Origin: Prorocentrum cordatum
Taxonomy: Eukaryota; Sar; Dinophyceae; Prorocentrales; Prorocentraceae
Direction of reading: 5' to 3'
NCBI GenBank assembly: GCA_963575745.1
Contig: CAUYUJ010018627.1
Location: forward strand, 463,052 to 527,051
Length of the DNA: 64,000 bases
Both the position numbers and the translations under genes were made by a program. The notes beneath the pieces are model-generated. The model was not told where the DNA came from, ran no database searches, and saw nothing but the letters and a program-made list of their open reading frames with translations. Below, piece after piece: positions 37,505 to 47,295 of the stretch (position 1 is the stretch's first letter; every line of letters starts with the position of its first letter).

Positions 37505-37641
37505 AGGATGCAAGGGCGTTGGAGGGCCATGTTAGAGTTTTTCGAGCGAGGCTGCCAAGTCGCTGAGGTGGGGCCGAAGGGGCAAGGGTGCAAGGGTACC
37601 CTTGGGAAGGTTGCCCATCCTTACTATGGGGGTTGACTGTA
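37505..37641. mobile_element. Second MITE-like unit abutting copy 1
   Basis: GGATGCAAGGGCG...GGGGTTGACTGTA shares GGCCATGTTAG and GGCCGAAGGGGCAAGGGTGCAA with 38711-38887 and also ends TTGACTGTA. Confidence 0.55.
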
Positions 37642-37737
37642 AACTTTCGGACGTCCGTGCGGGCTTCTGGGATGCAGGGGCCGAATTCGGTGGCAACTCG
37701 TGTGAGCCTCCTGTAACATCTTGTCAGTTCTTGCGAA

Positions 37738-37835
37738 TCGACGCTAGTCGACGCAAGATCGACGCAAACCGACGCTAAATCTACGCTACATCGGCGCTAT
37801 CTTATCGACGCCCAGACTCTAATCGACGCTCATCG
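37738..37835. repeat. TCGACGC-type minisatellite
   Basis: ATCGACGCTAGTCGACGCAAG-like words repeated about eight times. A related array lies at 51890-51945. The surrounding 37642-38296 shows no gene. Confidence 0.75.
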
Positions 37836-38296
37836 ACACTAAAGATGAAATTCAGAGGGTGCACCTGGCTCCCATGATTTGCCAGCCACGCCGAACACTC
37901 ATGCCCAGACATCCAACGTTTTGAACTTCTTCGGCGCGGAGGTCCCCGTCTATGAACGACGAGCAGAAACAGGTCTTCCGCGAGATGGCATACAGTTGGA
38001 CTTCATTGGACAGGACACGCGAGAGGACACAAGACCCTTCCGAGGGCCACACTGCCGTAGGAATGCAGGAGGCACGGGTCGCGAGACACAGGACACAAAG
38101 GTACCCTTGATTTGGCAGGGTCGACCTACTATCGGGGGCGGCCAAGAGGGGGGCGTCCAAGAGGGGGGGGTACAAATCATGGAAGGCGGCACGTGCGCGG
38201 CCCGAGGGGGGGCCAGGGACGTAATGAAACAAGAAGAGGCGCCATGGAATCTGGGGAAATATCATGGCCCACGCCATGATATCCACCCCCCCCTAG

Positions 38297-38485
38297 TCAT
38301 CACTCGGGGATGGACAGACCCCCCTTTAGTAAAACGTGGTTTAGTGAAAACGACCTGAGGCCCAAACCTGGCGGGCGCAAGCCTGGAAAATAACGGCCAC
38401 GGCGCCCTCTCGAGAACCGAAAACGGACAATTCACTAATCGACGTGTCACTGTTGGGGGTTCTGTCCACCCCTGAATCACCCCCC
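38297..38485. mobile_element. Inverted-repeat element, probable MITE
   Basis: GGGGATGGACAGACCCCCC near the left end matches inverted GGGGGTTCTGTCCACCCC near the right end. TTTAGTGAAAACG and ACTAATCGACG extend the pairing imperfectly. No coding capacity. Confidence 0.55.
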
Positions 38486-38710
38486 TCTTTCTCCGCCCCC
38501 GATACTCATCCGGGCCGACTGTAGCGCCCTGACGCGGTGGCTGACGCGGGCCGGCAGTGCGGCACGCCACACTGGAGACGAGGGCCCCGACGCGCGACCT
38601 TACGCGGGCAGCTGGCGCACGAATGGCCGCGCAAGACTGCCCCGCTGCTCTGCGTCGCCCGCGTGTGCATCTCGGTTCCTGGCAGTTCCGCCTGTGAGCA
38701 TCTGCGGGGA

Positions 38711-38887
38711 TATAAACATGTCGCAGGGTGAGGATGCGCGGCAAGGATGCAAGGGCCTTAGAGCGCCATGTTAGCGTCTCCGAACGGGGCTGGCAAGCGA
38801 AGATCATCACCAGAGATGGGCCGAAGGGGCAAGGGTGCAAAGGTAGCCTTGGAAAGCCGGTCATCCTGACGATGCGGCTTGACTGTA
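38711..38887. mobile_element. Diverged MITE ending TTGACTGTA
   Basis: Shares blocks with 37505-37641. The left terminus is degenerate. The following 38888-39640 holds no gene that I can support, only a CT microsatellite near 39561-39585. Confidence 0.5.
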
Positions 38888-39639
38888 TAGGCCTGTGGCG
38901 AGAAAGCGCTCCCTGGCGCCTCCCGTTGGAGTGCCCGAGTGCCATGCGTGTGCTACATCGGGACAATCTTGAAACTCTGAAGCGAGAGGATTCGAGAGTT
39001 CGGGGCTGATTGGATTTATATAGGAATCGAAAACTTTGTGTTGAATCTTCGAAACACCTCGTTTGTCCAGTCAAGTCGCGATCTGCGTCAACTCCGTGTC
39101 AAGCGCGTCACATCGGCGTGCAAGCCATATCGAATCCGCGTATATAGTATCTACGCCGACTGCACGGCGAGCCCGCGCCGACCACGAGAATCTACAAGAC
39201 AGACGAGGCCCCCCGAAGATGCAACGAAGAACATTCATACCCGTACGTACCGCTCTTCGACGTCCATGGGCCCCCCCACCGGGCCCCTGGGCTTTCACAA
39301 AGCAGCTCGGAACGGAAAGCCAGCCCTGGGGACAGGGTCGGGGCTTCCAGGGACCACGTGCTGAAAAAATAAAGGCGTCGGGAGCCGTGGAAACAACAAG
39401 GCAAGTCGTCTTCAGGCTCCGTTCTGCAGGTTGTGTGTTCCGATTCCTGCGCCGATGTTTCCCAGTTCCGTCGGCGGTTGTTTCTGGCTCTGATTCTGGT
39501 TCAATCCCAGAACAGTTATTGCTCCCATTTCTGGGAGCAGCTTTGTTTTTCGGTCTCTCTCTCTCTCTCTCTCCAGGAGCTGATATCTGGATACGGGGAA
39601 ACAAAAACTGCCCTGCCCACCAATCATCTCCCTCCCCCT

Positions 39640-39733
39640 TCTCCTCCTCCTCCTCCTCATCATCATCATCATCTTCTTCTTCATTTTCATCTTCATCTTC
39701 ATCTTCATCTTCATCTTCACCACCACCACCACC

Positions 39734-39764
<31 letters not shown>

Positions 39765-39807
39765 TCAGCATCATCACCATCACCATCACCATCACCATCA
39801 CCATCAC

Positions 39808-39879
<72 letters not shown>

Positions 39880-39900
39880 GGTCATCATCATCATCATCAT

Positions 39901-39931
<31 letters not shown>

Positions 39932-40160
39932 TTTATAAGCATCAGCATCAGCACCTGCATCATCATCATAACCATCATCATCATCTTCTTTTTCTTCATC
40001 TTCTTCGTCTTCTTCATCATCATCATCATCATCATCATCACCATCACCATTATCATCATCCCCATCATTCAACTCCTCCTCCTCCTCCTCCTCCTCATCC
40101 TCCTGCTCCTCCTCCTTCTCCTCCTCCTGCTGCTCCTCCTCCTCCTTCTCCTCCTCCTGT
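39640..40160. repeat. Compound CTC/CAT/CTT microsatellite, about 0.5 kb
   Basis: CTC, CAT, TTCATC, CAC and CTC runs in succession. The long Asp/Glu, His, Ile or Met ORFs over it are repeat artefacts. Confidence 0.95.
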
Positions 40161-40518
40161 GGCTGTTTCCCTCCGTCCTGGCAGGGAGCCCCTGGGAGGG
40201 AGCGCGGTGGACCCGTGCACCTTCCCCTCCGCCGTCGGCCCGGGGGCACCGGACGCCCCTCGAACTGGCGCCTGCCTGGAGCGCGCCAGGGGGGGTCCAG
40301 CCGAGGGGCAACGATGGTCAGAGGAGAAGCTGGCACCCATACAGTACACCCTGCGAAATGCTTAAGAAATCATGGGTTAAGAAATTCATAGTCTCAGAAC
40401 TTGAATAAAAAACCCAACATTTCTATTAACATCTGAAGATTTACTTTGAAACGTTAAGAATAATCGAGACTCTGGCAGAAAACCTAGGTTTTCTTAAGCA
40501 TCGCCTAAGGTGTATAGA

Positions 40519-40850
40519 TGTATGTACGCATATTGTGCGTGCCGTGTTAGCAATCGCGGCGCTCTTCCTCAAGATCTGCCTCCAGGACCCACGTCGGGGC
40601 CCCGTGGCCATCCAGCGCGCGTCTGGGGCGGAACCTTTGCCCTAATTGGGGACGGGGTCGGGCTCCCTCGGGCCCCGCATGGAAAAACAGCGTACAGTGG
40701 AGACCCATGGCAAGAAACACCCTGCTTGCCTCGAGGGTGCCCTGGGTTTCTTGGGTGTCGACGGTTTTGCTACGGAACGCGTGACGTTCCCACACCAAGA
40801 ATCAATGGACGTCCTGGGGTCTCAGGGTCGGGTTTCTTGTGGAAGGTTTC
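40519..40850 (+). repeat. Left arm of the foldback
   Basis: Ends GGAAGGTTTC; starts near TATGTACGCATATTG. Inverse of 42615-42944. Confidence 0.85.
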
Positions 40851-40918
40851 TTATGCACTGGCCTCCACTGTATCTCTATCCTTCCCTCGCTTTCTCCCTT
40901 TTGGGTCCCCTGATTTGT

Positions 40919-40919
<1 letters not shown>

Positions 40920-41016
<97 letters not shown>

Positions 41017-41055
41017 AAACAAAAAAAAAAAAAAAAAAAAAAAACAAAAAAAAAA
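40920..41055. repeat. T(62)-(TA)n-A-rich quasi-palindrome
   Basis: About 60 T, about 15 TA, then A-rich sequence with a few C. It can extrude as a cruciform. The word GCGCCCTCGGAGAGTTCCGG follows and is repeated at 41142. Confidence 0.95.
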
Positions 41056-41398
41056 CGCGCCCTCGGAGAGTTCCGGGGAGTAGCGTTTTTTTTTTTTTTT
41101 TCGCCGCCACCGCTGGATTCGCCTCGGCGTCCTGGTCAGAACGCGCCCTCGGAGAGTTCCGGGGAGTAGCGGTATCGGTACCGTTTGGATTTCCCAGATA
41201 GGGGTGGGGGGACTGGCTCAGAGGGGGCGGGGGCGGAGATCGATCTGGAGTCGGCAAGACATCGCCGAGAGGTCCGCCATAGGCCCCCGACAGCGAATCC
41301 GCATGGTCCTGGGCGGTTCGGGATATCGGGCCCCTGTCGGCGACGAGTGGGCGATTGGGGGTCAATTCGATCCCCCATGGTGGCCCCTGACTAGCGCA

Positions 41399-41433
41399 GA
41401 TCCGAAGAATCCGCGCGGAGCTCCGACAGCTCA
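41399..41433. repeat. Copy 2 of the dispersed ~35-bp motif
   Basis: ATCCGAAGAATCCGCGCGGA then GCTCCGACAGCTCA, preceded by AGCGC as in the other copies. Confidence 0.6.
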
Positions 41434-41717
41434 AACTCCTGTGCCAGACCTTCTTCTTCGGCTCTGGGCTACACGCCATGGTGGCCCACAGCCCCATGCA
41501 GAGAGCGACCCTTGGTGTAACAGGGGATATGTCGACCCCTGTCCCAGGCTTCGTGGGGTTTCCGGATGGACCAGAAATTTGGGGCCTAACCCTGGGATAC
41601 ACGATGGGGGGGTGCCCATTCTCGATAGGGGTGCGTCCGAATAGCCCCCTTGGAGTGTATCCCAGGGTTTTCCCATTCTTCTGAGCGGCCAGACTTTTCG
41701 GGCGAAACATCGCCCGA

Positions 41718-41862
41718 GGGGAGGAGGGGGAGGAGGAGGAGGAGGTGAAGGAGGGGAGGAGGAGGGAGGAGGAGGAGGAGGAGGAGGAGGAGGAGGAGGA
41801 GGAGGAGGAGAGGAGGAGGAGGAGGGAGGAGGAGGAGGAGGGGGAGGAGGAGGAGGAGGATT
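41718..41862. repeat. GGA microsatellite
   Basis: Long GGA/GAG runs with minor interruptions, bounded on both sides by AAACATCGCCCG (41705-41716 and 41870-41881). Confidence 0.9.
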
Positions 41863-42307
41863 GGGGGAGAAACATCGCCCGCGATGGTACGCAGCGGGGG
41901 GCTCGGAACAGGCCAAACCCAAGCGCGTATAAGCCGCTGCCGTCGCCTCGCCCTCGGCGACCCCGGGGACCCCCGCGGAGCGGCACCACAGCCCACTCTC
42001 CCGCGAAGGGGCAGCTCGGCTTTCGGTCGGCGGCGAGCGAGGGGGGGCACGGAGAAGGAGAAGGCCCTTTCAGAAGGCGGCGGGGCTCCTCAAAAGCGCC
42101 CGCTGCGCCTTCTGAGAGGCTTCCGACGTCTCCGCGGAAGGCTCCGAACACGCCTCAAAAAGGCAGGGGGCCTTCCGAGCCTTCTGAGGAGGTCCGCCCC
42201 TTTCTCGCTTCCCCCCCCCCACCCCTTGGCTCGCCGCCGAATGTGGCTGTTGGGTCACATCTCGGGTCTCTGGCGGCAGTTCGGGGCGATCCCGCTGCCC
42301 CCAGAAT

Positions 42308-42475
42308 GAAGGGGCCCCAGGACACACAAATAAATACACACAAATAAAAATATTCCCCATATTTTCCTATATTTTCTGGGTTTTTGTCTTCCCCCCCACT
42401 TCCCATATTTTCCCATATTTTCTGGGAAATCGACGATTAATTGTGTCTGTGTGTTTTTTCCCCTCCTGACAGAGG
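42308..42475 (+). repeat. Direct repeat, copy 1 (about 168 bp)
   Basis: AAGGGGCCC...GGACAC, AAATACACACAAATAA, CCCCATATTTTCC, TTAATTGTGTCTGTGTGTTT and TCTCCTCCTGA-type blocks shared with 43157-43325 in the same order. Confidence 0.85.
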
Positions 42476-42614
42476 GCTCTCGGCGAGGCGCAGCCGCTGG
42501 ACCGCCTCCCGAGGCAAGGGGCACCGCCGAGAACCGACGGAGACGTCCGAAAGCCTCGGACCTCGAACCCGACGATCCCGAAACCGACTTCCCCCCTCTG
42601 AGGCCCGACCACAG

Positions 42615-42944
42615 GAAACCTTCCACAAGAAACCCGACCCTGAGACCCCAGGACGTCCATTGATTCTTGGTGTGGGAACGTCACGCGTTCCGTAGCAAAA
42701 CCGTCGACACCCAAGAAACCCAGGGCACCCTCGAGGCAAGCAGGGTGTTTCTTGCCATGGGTCTCCACTGTACGCTGTTTTTCCATGCGGGGCCCGAGGG
42801 AGCCCGACCCCGTCCCCAATTAGGGCAAAGGTTCCGCCCCAAACGCGCGCTGGATGGCCACGGGGCCCCGACATGGGTCCTGGAGGCAGATATTGAGGAA
42901 GAGCGCCGCGATTGCTAACACAGCACACACAATATGCATACATA
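42615..42944 (-). repeat. Right arm of the foldback
   Basis: Inverse of 40519-40850. A TA microsatellite follows at 42945-42964. Confidence 0.85.
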
Positions 42945-43015
42945 TATATATATATATATATATACGTACATATGTATAGAGAGATAGGTAGAAAGAAGAT
43001 TCCGCCTGGACTCTT

Positions 43016-43078
43016 GGATCGGCGCTGCCCCCCCCCCCTCCCAGGGGCGGCGCCGCCAGGGTGGCCCAGCGCCGATCC
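43016..43078. repeat. 12-bp perfect inverted repeat with C/G-rich loop
   Basis: GGATCGGCGCTG pairs with CAGCGCCGATCC. The right half is also the start of the dispersed motif seen at 28120. Confidence 0.8.
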
Positions 43079-43156
43079 GAAAGTTGTCGCTTATCACACG
43101 CGAGCCCCACCCCTGCAGGTCATGCCTCTGAAGCACTGGCGGGGGTCAGAATACCA

Positions 43157-43325
43157 TGAAGGGGCCCTGGGACACGCACATAAATACACACAAATAACAC
43201 GAATCCCCATATTTTCCCATATGTTCTGGGTTTCTGTCTGCCCCCCCACTTCCCATTTGATCCCATATTCTTTGGGGAATCGGGGGTTAATTGTGTCTGT
43301 GTGTTTTTCTCCTCCTGATACCAAA
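43157..43325 (+). repeat. Direct repeat, copy 2
   Basis: Partner of 42308-42475 at about 80% identity. 43326-43860 downstream shows no supported gene. Confidence 0.85.
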
Positions 43326-43860
43326 TATGTCTGCAACCAGATGCAGCCCAGCGGGGATGTCCGATAACCCGGCGACTGTTGGACCCACAAGGGTCGGGTT
43401 CGCTGGACGCACATTTCTCCTCGTCTTCAAAGAATAGAATAATAATTGTTCTCCCCGCCCGCCCCCCCTCATCCGGTGAAACTACATCGCCTCTCGCCCC
43501 TGCAATGATCTCCCACCCCCAGACCCGTCAGCACGGGGATCAAGAGCCGAATAGGGATTTCAACAAGACCCAAACGGATTCCAACAAGTACACTACAGCG
43601 GGGGACCCTTGCCTCCGAAGAGGCCGTTTTGCGCACTCTCTTGGACCGTCTTATTCCTCTTACTCCCACCGCTTCCCCCCCCGCTGAATGACTTCCTTGA
43701 TTACTCTGTCGTGCTGCTAACGACAGCGTTCGGCGCCTCCCCCCTCTCGAGAAATAAATGTGATTACTGATCACTTTGAGTACTACGGATAACGCCGGGG
43801 GGGATCGGCACTTGCTTCCCAAGGTTCTCGCTGGAGATTCTGGGTCTTCGGAAAGCCCCC

Positions 43861-44805
43861 CCTGCTCTTGCAGCTGGAGGGCTCCAGCGGCAGCCTCGCT
43901 TGGAAAGCTGCGCCGCCCCGTGCGGCCACCCGAGGCTAGAAAACGCCGCCGAGAACACCGACGAAGACGCCCGAGCACCTGGAACCTCGAGCCTCCAACC
44001 TTCGGCCCCCTCACGTCGCCTGTCTCCCAAAGACCTCGGGCCTACCTCCCCAAACGCCTCGAGCCCAGCTCCCAAGCCTGAGGAACCTCGAGCCCAGAAA
44101 GAGCCTCGAGACTGCCCCCCCCCCCCCCTCCAGAACGTTGCCCCTGACCCTGCGCGTGCAGCCGCGGGGCTCGCCCGGCCGCGGCCTCGCCCGGGAGCTG
44201 CGCCAGCCCCGTGGCGCCCGCCGACAGCTGTTCCCCCAAGACCGGCAGCGGCCGCTGTTGGACAGTCGTCTCACATGGACCATCTCCGCGGCGACGCCGA
44301 CAGCAGCGAGCTCTGCTCAAAACTCTCCTTCGACGCACATCTCTCCGTGCTGAGACAGGCGAAGCCAGGGCGAGGCAACACCGGGCGAAGACGCATCGAG
44401 AATCTCAGAGATCTGGCGGCTCTGGAGGAGGTATCGGGCGTCGCGGCCTCCTCGGAGCGTTCCAGAGCGCGCTGAGAGCGTTCCGGAAAGCTCTGGACCG
44501 GATTTGTCCTCGTCCTAGCCTTAGGTCGAGCGTGTCCTCCTACAGGCGGATTCAGGGCGAAAAATGGGAATAGCCGAAAACTATCCAAACAATATTCAAA
44601 AATAGTAGAGAAATCGTCGCCCGACCATTGTTTGACTACTCTTGAATATTCCTCTTGTAGAGGGACGTGTCCGGCTCAATCCTAGCCCCGTCCGACGTAC
44701 CCGATCTCGATCGTACGGACCGATCTGCGTGCAACCTGGGAGGCTCCAGACGCGGCCTCGACTGGGAGCTGCGCCGGCCCCTTGGCGCCCGCCGCGGCGA
44801 GACCC
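43861..44805. repeat. Three copies of a GC-rich module
   Basis: A module like GGGCTCCAGNCGCGGCCTCG followed by GGGAGCTGCGCCGGCCCC and GGCGCCCGC occurs at about 43870-43940, 44150-44225 and 44735-44805. It underlies several overlapping ORFs that I do not accept as genes. Confidence 0.5.
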
Positions 44806-44869
44806 TCGGCGGCGGGGCCGCCGGGGTCGGGGCGTGCGGCCTCGGCGTGGCCGACCACGGCGGCAGCGA

Positions 44870-45080
44870 CCAGCACGACGAGGACGACGACCACGCCGAG
44901 GACTACGACGAGGGCAGGCACGACGACGGCGAGGGCGACGACGACATCGACGATGAGTCGGACGACGACGACAACAACGACGGCGACGACGACGACGACG
45001 GCAACGACGGTGACGACGGCGACGACGGTGACGATGATGACGATAGCGGCGAGAAGGGCGACAACGACCGGCGAGATGGG
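44870..45080. repeat. GAC-rich degenerate trinucleotide repeat
   Basis: GACGACGGCGAC-type sequence that reads as poly-Asp on the plus strand and as Val/Ala-rich on the minus strand. Confidence 0.8.
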
Positions 45081-45427
45081 CGACAACGACGCCGCCGCCG
45101 AACCCGACTGGCGGCGGTTGGCGGTGCGGCCGCGCCGTTGGCTATGGGCCGCGCGTCGTCAGACCTCCCACGATCTGGCTGTTGTTTTTGTTGCTGCTGT
45201 CTGCCTCTGTTCTGCTCCGTGCTGTGCGTAGCCCGCCTAGCTTTTGTCGAACGCGGATCGCCCTCGCCCCGCAGACCAAAAACTGCTCTGCTCTGCTCCT
45301 CTCCCCCTGGCGACGGGGCGCCGCCAGCGGGGAGACTCGGGGCGCGCGAGCGTGCGGCCTCCCGCGCGCGGGCAGGCACGCGCACCCTGCGGCGGAGCGG
45401 CCGCCAAGACCAGCCATCGTTGCGGTC

Positions 45428-45632
45428 AGGCCTGGAGATGGACAGCAACACCAAGATCGGCCGTGTGCCTCCACCGAGGGGAGAGGATCCCGATCTCGGT
45501 GATGGTGGTAATACTCAGGCTGCCAAGGTGACCGACATGTTACCAACACCGAAATCTAGGATCATAATCCCCCGGTGGAGGCAACCCCCTTGTGTTGGTG
45601 TTGGTGCCCATTTCCAGGCCTCCAGGTTGCTG
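45428..45632. repeat. Imperfect foldback, about 80-bp arms
   Basis: GGCCTGGAGATGGACAGCAA...GTGCCTCCACCG is mirrored inverted at about 45553-45632. Identity is roughly 70-80%. Confidence 0.65.
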
Positions 45633-45714
45633 TCTTCCTCGGCCGCCACAGGGGGGGGAAGGGCAGAGCCGGCGGGCGTCGCCACTGCGGGCGGGGGGGT
45701 TCACGGGCTCCTCG

Positions 45715-45830
45715 TGGAGATCGAGGGCCGTGGAGGAAGAGGAGATCGAAGATCGAGGGGCGGCTTTGCCCTGGCAGCTTCTCCTGGAAATCCAGGGCGG
45801 TGGAGGATAGGAGATCGAGGATCGAGAGGC
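45715..45830. repeat. Tandem duplication, unit about 80 bp
   Basis: TGGAGATCGAGGGCCGTGGA...GATCGAGGGGCGGC and TGGAAATCCAGGGCGGTGGA...GATCGAGAGGCGGC. Confidence 0.7.
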
Positions 45831-45965
45831 GGCCGCTCCGAGAGTGCTCACAGGAAGAAGCCGCCAGAGAGTCCCACGGGGGCGGACGGGGGGGCCGTGC
45901 TCGCCCGGTGCCTGCAGCCACTGCGCCTGAGACTTCGCCACAATTGATTCAAGGTTCGTGCTCTC

Positions 45966-46078
45966 GCCTCCTCCTCCTCCTCCTCCTCCTCCTCCTCCTC
46001 CTCCTCCTCCTCCTTCTCTCCTCCTCCTCCTCTTCTTCCCTCTCCTCCTCCTCCTCCTCCTCCTCCTCCTCCTCCTCG
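45966..46078. repeat. TCC microsatellite
   Basis: Two TCC runs separated by a short interruption. Confidence 0.95.
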
Positions 46079-46520
46079 CCGGCTATTTCTTGGTCCAGAC
46101 GACAACGATCCCACAAGAAGCCCCGCAACAGAGGCGGAGGGATCAGGAAGAGGGTGGCAAGCCAGCAACACCTGCACGCAGGCAGCACGACGGGACGAGG
46201 CAAACGACACATGCGAAATCAGAAGCTGGACACCTCCTCTTCCCGGTTGTGGACAGAACCACCATAGCAAAAACCATGCCGTCACGACAACCAGGAGCCA
46301 AACCTGGCGGGCACAGGCCCGCAAAAGCTGCAGCCGTAGCGCCATGCCGAGAATCGACTTGGCGATTGATCTTCACTACTTCCAGTACCAGTCGTTACCC
46401 AGGGAGGGCAGGATTGGGGCCAAAGGTAGCGGCAAAGCTTGGGCGGGGGTGGGGCACGTCGTTGCTGGGGTGCGCTGCATGCGGGGGGGGATTCAGGCCC
46501 TCAAGAGGAAAGAGAACTAT

Positions 46521-46652
46521 GCACATGCACCGATTCTGGCCAGGCCCATCCTGAGCCCAGGATCGGTGCATACGCCTTCGTGGCTTGGCCAGGGAGGCAT
46601 ATACACCAGTCCTGGGCCCTAGGACGGGCCTGGCCAAAATCGGTGTATGTGC
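46521..46652. repeat. 132-bp foldback with arms of about 43 bp
   Basis: GCACATGCACCGATTCTGGC...CAGGA pairs with TCCTG...GGCCAAAATCGGTGTATGTGC. The loop carries a further inverted GGTGCATACGCC/GGCATATACACC pair. MITE-like. Confidence 0.75.
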
Positions 46653-47157
46653 AAAGGTCTGCTCGCCCGAACCACCTCCTACTTCTGGTCGTTACCGTCA
46701 CCTGGGGCGGGGCCTGGCCCGGGCAACGAGCGTCACACACCAGAGGATGAGCACATCTGGAGCCCCGCGACTGCGCCCGAGTCGTGCCGGACGAGAAGGG
46801 GAACGTAGACGAAGCCACGACCGGGGCAATATCGGAACGGGGACACATCGGGAATCTCTGCAATCGGGCGGCTCTGGAGGACGTGTGGCCCCGCGGCGGG
46901 GCCGGGACCACCTGCGTGCAGCAGCTTTCGCAGCCTCCCGTTCCCAATTCCCCCCCTCAGGAGCGGTCAATATCGGATCGCTAAATCGCATCGCGGGTCG
47001 GAACGAACCGATCGCTGGATCGGGACGCATCTGCGCGGAGTCGGACTCGAATCAGAGAGGCCGCGCCAGGATGCACAGCAACGCCAATGCAAGCATCCGG
47101 GCCGCATCACGTCGCCAGAACATCGGAATCGAACCAGACCAAGCCGGCCAGACTCGA

Positions 47158-47295
47158 TCATGGGCTCGTATCGATTGGATCGGAATGGACCCTGCCCTCC
47201 TCGTCCGATCCGATCGCTGTGCAGCCCCATTCCCTCGAAGCCTCGCTGAATATGTGGGCCATGAACTCGTCAAAGTCGAGCGCCCCGCTGCCGTC
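47158..47295 (-). CDS. Terminal exon of the EF-hand gene
   Basis: After CCCGCAAAGAG the exon reads DGSGALDFDEFMAHIFSEAS and ends at a stop after 45 residues. The upstream in-frame residues (GTRPQRE) are not EF-like, supporting the splice boundary. Confidence 0.7.
   Translation of the reverse strand, partial: DGSGALDFDEFMAHIFSEASREWGCTAIGSDEEGRVHSDPIDTSP

Larger units (their letters stand above)
40519..42944. mobile_element. 2.4-kb foldback with about 330-bp inverted arms
   Basis: 40519-40850 reappears in inverted orientation at 42615-42944 with few differences. The 1.76-kb centre holds a poly(T)-TA-poly(A) tract, a GGA microsatellite and GC-rich sequence but no recognisable transposase. It may be a foldback-type element or an inverted segmental copy. 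Confidence 0.8.

Noticed and set aside
39071-40365. Acidic, His-rich and Met-rich ORFs of 200-420 aa
   Set aside because: Frames of one compound microsatellite.
40510-42943. Related plus- and minus-strand proteins starting MYRCMYAYC / MYAYC
   Set aside because: They are the two arms of the foldback read in opposite directions; no family resemblance.
44667-45947. 426-aa plus-strand ORF with an Asp-rich middle
   Set aside because: Spans three GC-rich repeat copies and a GAC microsatellite; overlapping frames on both strands are equally open and no domain is seen.
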